Shown here: one piece after another, positions 25,138-32,672 of the stretch | Layout of the letters: each line of letters starts with the position of its first letter | How positions within the stretch are numbered: position 1 is the first letter of the stretch | Assembly (NCBI GenBank): GCA_003552565.1 | Contig: PUNB01000122.1 | Location: forward strand, 1-35,156 | Length of the DNA stretch: 35,156 nt | Reading direction: 5' to 3' | From: Lentisphaerota bacterium | GTDB lineage: Bacteria > Verrucomicrobiota > Lentisphaeria > Oligosphaerales > PUNB01 | Notes under the pieces: model-generated | Seen by the model: only the letters and a program-made list of their open reading frames with translations | Told to the model about the DNA's origin: nothing | Database searches by the model: none | Program-made: the position numbers and the translations under genes

Positions 25138-26271
25138 ATGGCTTTCAGTAACAAACAGACATCAAACAGCTCCAGGGGAAATCGCAATGCCCCAGGGAAG
25201 GTGTCATCCGGAGGTGTCAAAGTGCGCGGTGCGAAAAAAATCCGCAAACGCGAACTTTGTCCTTTCACTCAGAAGTTGACCGCCATGCTCAGTGCCGGGC
25301 TGCCTCTGATCCAATGCCTTACGGCTCTTTCGGAGCAGGTTGAGGATCCCAACTTTCGTCCTGTTGTTGAGGACATAAAGTCGCGCGTGGAGGGAGGGGC
25401 TTCGTTTGCTGAAGCTCTGGAAGTTTACCAGAACCTCTTTGGGGATTTATACGTTAATATGATCAGAGCCGGAGAAATGAGCGGCAGCCTGGGGGAAGTC
25501 ACCGCCCGCTTGTCCTCTTACCTGGAAGCCAGCGCGGCAATGATCCGCAAAATTAAATCCGCACTCACTTATCCTGTGGTGGTGGTGGTGCTGGCAACCA
25601 TACTCGCTATCGGCATGCTGATTTTTATCGTGCCGGTTTTTGAAGGTATTTTCGCCGACTTTGGAGCGGATCTGCCGGCGCCGACTCAGATACTGGTGGA
25701 TGTCAGTGACACAGTTCGCAACCAAACGCCGTTGGTAGTGGCGATTATTATTGCTTTAACTCTGATACTGCGGCATGTTAAAAAGACCCCTCAGGGGGCG
25801 TTGGCCGTCGACCGCATGATATTACGAGCGCCGGTGGCCGGCAAGCTGGTTGAGAAAATTGCTCTGGCCCGCATGTCCAGGACTTTCGCTTCGCTGCTCA
25901 ACAGCGGGGTGCCGATTCTAAAAACCGTCCAGGTTGTCGCTCAAGCCACCGGCAACCGCGTTATCGGCCAGGCTTTGGCTTCATGCGGAGGAGCTATTGA
26001 AAACGGCGCCAATGTTGGTGAATCATTGAAAAAAACCGGCAGGTTTCCGCCGCTGGTCATACATATGGTGTCGGCGGGAGAAAAAACCGGCAATATCGAC
26101 GGCATGCTGGAAAAGGTCGCGGACTTTTACGAGGACGAGGTGAATAATACCATGGAATCTTTGTCCAGCATGATCGAACCTTTGCTGATGGCTTTTCTGG
26201 GGGTGGTTATTGGAGGTATCGTTATCTGCATGTTTCTGCCGATATTTCAGATGCACGAAGTTGTTTCGTGA
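25138..26271 (+). CDS. pilC: Type II secretion/T4P inner-membrane platform protein (PilC/GspF)
   Basis: FTQKLTAMLSAGLPLIQCL, MIRAGEMSGSLGEVTARL, SAGEKTGNIDGMLEKVADFYEDEV. Confidence 0.94.
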   Translation: MAFSNKQTSNSSRGNRNAPGKVSSGGVKVRGAKKIRKRELCPFTQKLTAMLSAGLPLIQCLTALSEQVEDPNFRPVVEDIKSRVEGGASFAEALEVYQNLFGDLYVNMIRAGEMSGSLGEVTARLSSYLEASAAMIRKIKSALTYPVVVVVLATILAIGMLIFIVPVFEGIFADFGADLPAPTQILVDVSDTVRNQTPLVVAIIIALTLILRHVKKTPQGALAVDRMILRAPVAGKLVEKIALARMSRTFASLLNSGVPILKTVQVVAQATGNRVIGQALASCGGAIENGANVGESLKKTGRFPPLVIHMVSAGEKTGNIDGMLEKVADFYEDEVNNTMESLSSMIEPLLMAFLGVVIGGIVICMFLPIFQMHEVVS

Positions 26272-26318
26272 AGAATCAGGTGGCTTCTCTGAAACCTGTC
26301 CCCAGAAATCATTGAGCG

Positions 26319-26368
26319 AGTCTCTCACTCGGGGTATACGGCGCATCGCGCCGGCGGTCGTGCTTATG
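26319..26368 (+). repeat. Repeat family E, copy 3
   Basis: gtctctcactcggggtatacggcgcatcgcgccggcggtcgtgcttatg matches the E part of 6920-6971 (reverse complement). Confidence 0.65.
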
Positions 26369-26513
26369 GGAAACATCGGGTTCTTCGTTTGTTGTTTTCG
26401 GCGGTTAACGAGAGGTTTTTCCAATATTTTTGCGCTGGAAATTTTGGTTTTATCGATACCCCCAGTTAAGAGTTTTGGTTGGTTTGTAAAAATGGCGACT
26501 TTGTCATTTTTGT

Positions 26514-26548
26514 TGCTTAAGCGGGTCAGTTAAGCGGGTCGCTTAAGT
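26514..26548. repeat. Short direct repeat
   Basis: gcttaagcgggtcagttaagcgggtcgcttaagtg: two copies of ttaagcgggtc and a third ttaag. Confidence 0.6.
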
Positions 26549-26566
26549 GTGTTTGAGCAAGGGTGG

Positions 26567-26731
26567 GGGGGTAAGAAAGCGATTAAGTGTTTAGAAGAGA
26601 AGCGTGGAGAACATGACACTTAATCCCGCACTTCATCGCACACGTAAGCCCACGCTTAAACTATCTGCTTCGTCGGTATTGGGCATGAAGAAGATCAACA
26701 ATATACCCACAAATACCGCTGACGAGGCAAA
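26567..26731 (+). repeat. Intergenic repeat family D, copy 2
   Basis: Same element as 2676-2839 in opposite orientation; internal IRs attaagtgt/acacttaat, aagcgtgg/cccacgctt and gcttcgtc(.)ggtatt/aatacc(.)gacgaggc. Confidence 0.8.
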
Positions 26732-26744
26732 AAAAAGAGTTTTG

Positions 26745-26790
26745 TGAAACCCTAGAAACCTGACACCTGAAACCTGAAACCAAGCTGCTA
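26745..26790 (+). repeat. Repeat family C, copy 3
   Basis: gaaaccctagaaacctgacacctgaaacctgaaacc. Confidence 0.55.
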
Positions 26791-26831
26791 CCCACCAAAT
26801 CTAAGAAAAAACTATTAGCAACCCACTCGTC

Positions 26832-28184
26832 TTGAGAAAGAGCCAAAAATCACGAGCGACTATTATGAATTCGGCCAAAAAATTGATAGATTGGATAAAA
26901 AAGGATCAAGTGGGGAGTCGCCACCCCCCACTCGCCTTGGTTATGCTGGCGCGACTGGCGCTTCTGGCGCTTCTGCTGGTGGTTTTGCTGGGGTTCTCTG
27001 ACTACACTCTTGATTTCCTGGAAATTTCACTTTTCATGGGGTTGACCTTTGCCATTTCTTTATTATACACTTTGTGGATGAGACAGGACGGGGATTATTC
27101 CCGTCAGGCCATGTGCCAATTCGCGGTTGACGCTTTTATTATCACCGGCCTGGTTCATTTTACCGGCGGCGCGGCCAGTGCCCTCTCTCTGCTCTACCCG
27201 CTGTTGATTCTTTCCGCCGGCATTATTGTCTCCGGCCGGGTGGCGGTGAAAACGGCGCTTCTTTCCTCCTTCCTATATATAATTCTGATTGCCCTCGAAT
27301 ATAATGACTTTCTGCCCTATCGCGGAGAGGAACCATCGCCTTACGAAAACCTGGCGAGTCTAAGTCAGATGACCATGCTGCAAGTGTTGCTTTTCGTGTT
27401 TTTCGCGGCGGTCAGCAGTTATGTCAGCGATCGCTATCTTTATCAGTCTCTGCAATTGAGACGACTGCGCGAGATGACCAAAAGCACTCTCGAGAGTGTT
27501 TCCGTGCCGCTGCTGGCGATAAAAAATCCCGAGGGCCTGATAAAATTAGCCAATCCGGCGGCCTGTCGATTGTTAAAGCGGAGCGAATCGGAACTTGCCG
27601 ACAGTCAGTTTTCCGCGTTGTTCGCGGAGCGGGCGCCGACACCGCGGGAAATAATTTCAGAGCAGGATTGCGTATGGTGTCTGAAGAAAGCGGACGGCAC
27701 CTCTTTTCCCGTGAGCCTGGAAATATCAAAGGACAGCCTTTCAGGAGCTGTGCTCAGCGCCATACATCAGGATTCCGAAGACGCGGAAGTCAACCTGGTG
27801 GCTTTTCAAGACATGAGTCGGCTTATGCAAGAAGAAGAGGGAATTAGAACCACCGAAAAGACCAAAACCGCGGTCGGCATGATTACTGAAATGGCGCACG
27901 TGGTGCGCAACCCCTTGACCGCTATTCGGGGAGCCGGCGAACTGATCAACGCGGCGGTAGAAGAAGCTCTTTCCCGGCAGCACCAGATTACGGAAGAGGA
28001 ATTTCATACCCTTAAATCCATGTGTGAAATCATCTTTGACCAGACGCGCGAACTGAACAGTAAAGTCGAAGATTTCATGTCTTACGCCGACGGTGATCAA
28101 GAAAAACTACTCGATTTGGTGGCTCAAGCCAATCTATGGGGCGAAAGAGTAACCAAAAAACGTCAGACCGCACCAAAAAAATAA
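26832..28184 (+). CDS. PilS-like membrane sensor with PAS and HisKA-like region, lacking an HATPase_c domain
   Basis: Multiple TM helices, PAS-like VPLLAIKNPEGLIKLANPAACRLLKRSE, H-box MAHVVRNPLTAIRGAGELI; ORF ends about 90 aa after the H-box with no N/G1/G2 boxes. Confidence 0.82.
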   Translation: MRKSQKSRATIMNSAKKLIDWIKKDQVGSRHPPLALVMLARLALLALLLVVLLGFSDYTLDFLEISLFMGLTFAISLLYTLWMRQDGDYSRQAMCQFAVDAFIITGLVHFTGGAASALSLLYPLLILSAGIIVSGRVAVKTALLSSFLYIILIALEYNDFLPYRGEEPSPYENLASLSQMTMLQVLLFVFFAAVSSYVSDRYLYQSLQLRRLREMTKSTLESVSVPLLAIKNPEGLIKLANPAACRLLKRSESELADSQFSALFAERAPTPREIISEQDCVWCLKKADGTSFPVSLEISKDSLSGAVLSAIHQDSEDAEVNLVAFQDMSRLMQEEEGIRTTEKTKTAVGMITEMAHVVRNPLTAIRGAGELINAAVEEALSRQHQITEEEFHTLKSMCEIIFDQTRELNSKVEDFMSYADGDQEKLLDLVAQANLWGERVTKKRQTAPKK

Positions 28185-28229
28185 ATTTAACTGAAATAAA
28201 GCTTCCAGAACCTTTTTCGGAAGCATGTT

Positions 28230-29660
28230 ATGAGAGTGAAATCAAGCTTGACAAATTCTCAGAAAATTCTTATTGTTGATGATGAACCCGGGATCGTGAA
28301 AGTCCTTCAGGCCGGCCTGAAGAGGGACGGCTATTATCCGCTGGCGGCATCTTCAGGAAAAGAAGCAGTCGAAACGCTTTCCACTACCGCTGTCGACTTA
28401 ATTCTCCTGGACTTGCGTTTGGGCAAGGGCATCAACGGTTTCCAGACCATGCAGAAAATTCGCGAAACGGGCAGCCGGACCCCGATAATCATGATGACCG
28501 CTTACGGCAATATTGAAACCGCGGTCAGAGCGCTTAAAGCCGGAGCCTGTGATTTTATCTGTAAACCCTTTTCCCTGGATGATTTGAGGCATTTGATAAG
28601 GGAGGCTTTGCAGAAACGCTCCCTTGACTCAGCCGCCTTCTCGGAACCGTCTGATGACAGCGAGGAGAGCACTGGCGTGCAGTGTCATTTTGGCTATTTG
28701 ATTGGTGAAAGCCCCGAGATGCGGCGAGTTTACCGGCTGATTGAGCGCAGTGCTCCCACTGATGCCACTGTGCTTATACAAGGCGAAAGCGGCACCGGCA
28801 AAGAGTTGGTGGCGCGGGCGTTACACAAGCACAGCCGGCGCGCCGACCGGCCCTGGGTGCCGCTGAACTGCGCGGCGGTGCCGGTAAGTCTGCTGGAATC
28901 GGAAATGTTCGGACACACCTCCGGCGCTTTCACCGGGGCGCGGTTCGAAAGACAGGGGCTTTTTATAAGCGCCTCCGGCGGAACTTTGTTTCTAGATGAA
29001 ATCGGGGTCATGAACCTGGGACTGCAAGGGAAACTGCTGCGGGCGCTGCAAGAAGGAAAAGTGCGCCGCATAGGCGAAAATCAGGATACTGATGTCGATG
29101 TCAGAGTGATCGCGGCCACCAACGAAAAACTGGAAGATAAAATCCAGGACGGCTCTTTCAGGACAGACTTGTACTATCGCGTCAATGTCATTCCGATAGA
29201 ACTGCCGCCACTGCGTGAAAGGGGTGGAGACATTGTCATCTTGGCGGAGGAGTTCAAAAATCAGCAAAGCAGGAAGTTGGGGAAAGAGTTTCGGCTTGCC
29301 CCCTGCGCAATAAATGCTATAATTAACTATTCTTGGCCGGGCAACGTTCGGGAATTACAGAACGCTGTGGCTTGTGCCGCCACATTATGTGACCAGTATA
29401 CGATTGAAGTGAGCGACCTGCCGCCACACATAGCTGAGTGCGGGGAAGAAAATCCCATGACCGTCCAGGAAACAATTTCCGCGGAGGATCGCGCTCAGGC
29501 GGATGGAGAGCACCAAGCTCCTTTGGATCAATATCTTAAGCAAAAAGAGCGGGAGTATATTCGAAAAATTCTCCAGAAAACCGGCGGCAACCGATTACAA
29601 GCGGCTGAAATCCTCGGCATCAGCCGCACAACATTATACCGGAAATACGAAAACTGCTGA
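28230..29660 (+). CDS. Sigma54-dependent NtrC/PilR-family response regulator
   Basis: REC domain ([20 protein letters not shown]), Walker [15 protein letters not shown] loop, C-terminal Fis-type HTH ([19 protein letters not shown]). Confidence 0.95.
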   Translation: MRVKSSLTNSQKILIVDDEPGIVKVLQAGLKRDGYYPLAASSGKEAVETLSTTAVDLILLDLRLGKGINGFQTMQKIRETGSRTPIIMMTAYGNIETAVRALKAGACDFICKPFSLDDLRHLIREALQKRSLDSAAFSEPSDDSEESTGVQCHFGYLIGESPEMRRVYRLIERSAPTDATVLIQGESGTGKELVARALHKHSRRADRPWVPLNCAAVPVSLLESEMFGHTSGAFTGARFERQGLFISASGGTLFLDEIGVMNLGLQGKLLRALQEGKVRRIGENQDTDVDVRVIAATNEKLEDKIQDGSFRTDLYYRVNVIPIELPPLRERGGDIVILAEEFKNQQSRKLGKEFRLAPCAINAIINYSWPGNVRELQNAVACAATLCDQYTIEVSDLPPHIAECGEENPMTVQETISAEDRAQADGEHQAPLDQYLKQKEREYIRKILQKTGGNRLQAAEILGISRTTLYRKYENC

Positions 29661-29672
29661 TAAGAAAAAAAA

Positions 29673-30770
29673 ATGTTTAAACAACTGATAAGAAACTTTA
29701 GATGGCATCGAGACGTGGACAAAATGGGCCCCCGCAGATTTCTGATTGCGGAGTTGGGACGGGATAACTGTAAAATCGTCCTTTTAGAGCGGTCAGGTAA
29801 AAAAATTTCTTGGAATATAGCTGAAAATTTAAAGCTGGAAGGAAAAAATGACATCACCGGCGGTGAGCGAATGAGCGAAGCGCTGCGGCAGCTGAAACAC
29901 GATGCTCAGTATATTTCAGTTGTTTTTGGAGGCGGCGGTTTTCTTGTGCGCCTGCTTAATCTGCCCGGCACTCCGCCTGCCGAGGAGCGGAAACTGATTT
30001 CTCAAGTCAGGCAGACATTGGGAATAGATGATTCATTTGCTTTGCAGACCCATATCCAAAGTTCAATGGCTGCCGCCCAGGAAAAAGACTTGAAAACAGC
30101 CAGCGCCAAGACTAATCAACAAGGGTATTCGGTGGTTGTTGCCGCCGGTAAAAATGAATTGATTGAAGATATACAGGGGGTGGTGCGAGAAGCGGGATTG
30201 GTCCCTGTTTCCATGCTGCCTTCAGGAATCGCCGGCGCCAATCTGGCCGCTGATGAAATGCGGGATGGTGCCGAAAATTCCGCCGCCGGCTTCTTCCTCA
30301 TCGAATCTCATTCCTCTATCCTCTTACTCTTTCATCATACTGAATTGGTTCTGACTCGTCAGTTCAAAACCGGCTACCGCGCATTTGTGGATGCAGTCAT
30401 GTCCAATTTGGGACTTGATGAAGAAACCGCCACTGATATTCTTAACAGCGGTTCTTTTGATCTCTCTGATAATATTGCCTCCGTCGCCAATAACTGGCTT
30501 CACCAGATAGGCATCAGTCTGGATTTTCTCGAACGCCGTTTCGGTTACCGCGTGGACTGCCTTTATTTTCTTAGCACGGAGGGAGGACAGAAGGCGATTG
30601 AAACAATGCTTTGCAAGACAATTAATGACACCGTGGCTCCGTGGAATCAATTCAAGGCGCTGAAGGCGCTGGACATGGAAGGAGAAAAACAGAATATTCT
30701 CTCAACTTATGCTTTGCCCCTCGGTGAAGGAATGAGAATATATAAAAACACAGGTAATCATGACGTATAA
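29673..30770 (+). CDS. pilM: PilM-like actin-fold protein
   Basis: Position between the regulator and pilN/O; RRFLIAELGRDNCKIVLLERSGK, LNLPGTPPAEERKLISQVRQ, VVREAGLVPVSMLPSGIAGANL. Confidence 0.72.
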   Translation: MFKQLIRNFRWHRDVDKMGPRRFLIAELGRDNCKIVLLERSGKKISWNIAENLKLEGKNDITGGERMSEALRQLKHDAQYISVVFGGGGFLVRLLNLPGTPPAEERKLISQVRQTLGIDDSFALQTHIQSSMAAAQEKDLKTASAKTNQQGYSVVVAAGKNELIEDIQGVVREAGLVPVSMLPSGIAGANLAADEMRDGAENSAAGFFLIESHSSILLLFHHTELVLTRQFKTGYRAFVDAVMSNLGLDEETATDILNSGSFDLSDNIASVANNWLHQIGISLDFLERRFGYRVDCLYFLSTEGGQKAIETMLCKTINDTVAPWNQFKALKALDMEGEKQNILSTYALPLGEGMRIYKNTGNHDV

Positions 30771-31434
30771 TATCAATTTCTGGAGCGTCCCTGACTGGAA
30801 CCGCGAGAGCAGCATCAACCCCAATTTTTTAATGGCGGTGATCGTTGCTTTGTTTATTCTGGTTTCGTTTTCCTGGTACACCGTGGTTGAAGGCAGAAAA
30901 AGGCATTTCGAAAGCGAAAAGCAAACCTTGACTCAGGAAGTCAGCGGCCTGGCGCCGCAAGCGGATAGATTGGCTGAACTTAAAGAGAAAACAGCCTTGT
31001 GGGAAGAGGCCTTATCCTTGCTTCGTCGAAAAGGGGAACAACGGATTTTCTGGAGCCGGCAGCTGGCCGGACTGCAGCAGCTTGTTCCTGATCATATTGT
31101 TCTGACCAGCCTGTCCATTCGTGATCAGACAAGACGGGTGGAAGTGCCCGCCGCCGAATCAATGACCAGAAGCCATACTGGCGAGACCCAGGAAATTGTT
31201 GAATTTCGCACTGTCTACACACTGCATCTGGAAGCCGTGGCGGAAGGTGAAAACGCGGAAAAAAAAATCACCGATTTCGCCCGAACAATTGGCAACAGCA
31301 GAATCATTGGAGAGCTGCTGACGTCCTATGACATCCAGAATATCAGTCAGTCCGAAGAAAGAGAGGAAGATGGGAAGACCATCACCCCCTTTTATCTGAC
31401 TTTTGAGTATCAGGAATTTCCGGAGTTTATGTAG
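30760..31434 (+). CDS. pilN: PilN-like protein
   Basis: Short cytoplasmic N-terminus, one TM, coiled-coil, LVPDHIVLTSLSIRD; start overlaps the pilM end. Confidence 0.7.
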   Translation: MTYNINFWSVPDWNRESSINPNFLMAVIVALFILVSFSWYTVVEGRKRHFESEKQTLTQEVSGLAPQADRLAELKEKTALWEEALSLLRRKGEQRIFWSRQLAGLQQLVPDHIVLTSLSIRDQTRRVEVPAAESMTRSHTGETQEIVEFRTVYTLHLEAVAEGENAEKKITDFARTIGNSRIIGELLTSYDIQNISQSEEREEDGKTITPFYLTFEYQEFPEFM

Positions 31435-31436
31435 TT

Positions 31437-32093
31437 ATGAAGGGAAAATTAGATAATTTCGACTTGCAGGCTATCATGGCCTCTGAACAGATTCGTAAAT
31501 GCGGCATGGGCCTGATTGCAGGTATCATGGTTTTGCTGGCAGTCTGGTTTCTGGCTGTCCGCCCTGCGCAAGTCAGTATACAAGAAATGCAGGATGAAAT
31601 TAAAGATCTGGAAAGACGCTCGAACAATAAGCAGACAGTTATTGACCAAGCCGACATAATTGAAAAAAAATATGAGCAAACGGGTGAAAAACTCAAAACG
31701 ATAATTGAGCAGGACATGGCTCCTGAAAGAGCCGCCTTGGGATGGGCCAGCAGGCGATTGCGAAGTGCGGCGGCCGCTACCGGATTGGAGGTGCGTGACT
31801 ATACCGGCAGCACTGTCTCGCCGCCCGGCAGAGGCGGAGATCAGATTCCGCCGCTGCTGGAAAACTTCTCCACCCGCTTTGAATTGCGCGGCGGTTATCA
31901 TCAGATCGGCCGTTTTTTTGCTGTTCTGGAGAAAGAACTGCCCTATGCTTTAATGAGGAATTTGAGTATCTCCCCGCAAAGAAGACGAGGACGGGATTCC
32001 CAGCTTCTGCAGGCTAATGTAACCTATAGATTTCCACGTTTTACTGAAGAGGGCTTTCCCCCGGAAAAAAGGCCATCTTCAGAAAATGAATAA
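31437..32093 (+). CDS. pilO: PilO-like protein
   Basis: One TM, coiled-coil, FELRGGYHQIGRFFAVLEKELPYALMRNLSISP. Confidence 0.7.
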   Translation: MKGKLDNFDLQAIMASEQIRKCGMGLIAGIMVLLAVWFLAVRPAQVSIQEMQDEIKDLERRSNNKQTVIDQADIIEKKYEQTGEKLKTIIEQDMAPERAALGWASRRLRSAAAATGLEVRDYTGSTVSPPGRGGDQIPPLLENFSTRFELRGGYHQIGRFFAVLEKELPYALMRNLSISPQRRRGRDSQLLQANVTYRFPRFTEEGFPPEKRPSSENE

Positions 32094-32160
32094 TTTGTGC
32101 TTTAATTTTATCCGTATACCTCAATGAGGGTAACCCGCTTTCACACTGGAGTTTTAAATC

Positions 32161-32625
32161 ATGCAGCCGTCAACCAGCTTGATGAAAACATTGCTAATCT
32201 CTTTCATTTTTGCAAATATTCTCATTTTTGCGATTTTTCCGGTGGTGCAGTTTTCAATGGCCGAGACGGATCACTCAATTCAGAACTTACGGCAGGGAGA
32301 TGAATTTCGCGGTCCGGGATATCATATTTCCGACCAGCAGAGAGACCCTTTTAGGTTAGCCACGGAAACCGAGGTTGAAGTGGATTCTGATGATTTTACG
32401 GAGGAAGACATTCGTAATATGCTTAATCTGACCATGGTTTTCAGTTCTGCCTCCGGAGGGCTGGCGAATGTCAATGGAAAACTTGTTCGTCCCGGTCAGG
32501 AAATAGAGGTAGAAACAAATGGCATGGAAATTGCTATACAGATTAAAGAAATCGATCCTGCTAATTCGGGAATCTTCGTAGTTTACGAGGAAATGGAAAT
32601 TTTTATTCGCGCCGATCGGCAATAA
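32161..32625 (+). CDS. Small PilP-like / T4P-associated periplasmic protein
   Basis: N-terminal hydrophobic segment, QQRDPFRLA, GKLVRPGQEIEVETNGMEIAIQIKEID; between pilO and the secretin. Confidence 0.5.
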   Translation: MQPSTSLMKTLLISFIFANILIFAIFPVVQFSMAETDHSIQNLRQGDEFRGPGYHISDQQRDPFRLATETEVEVDSDDFTEEDIRNMLNLTMVFSSASGGLANVNGKLVRPGQEIEVETNGMEIAIQIKEIDPANSGIFVVYEEMEIFIRADRQ

Positions 32626-32672
32626 ACAACCGTTGAAGAGACATTAAATAAAAGCAAAAAAAGGAAAGTATA

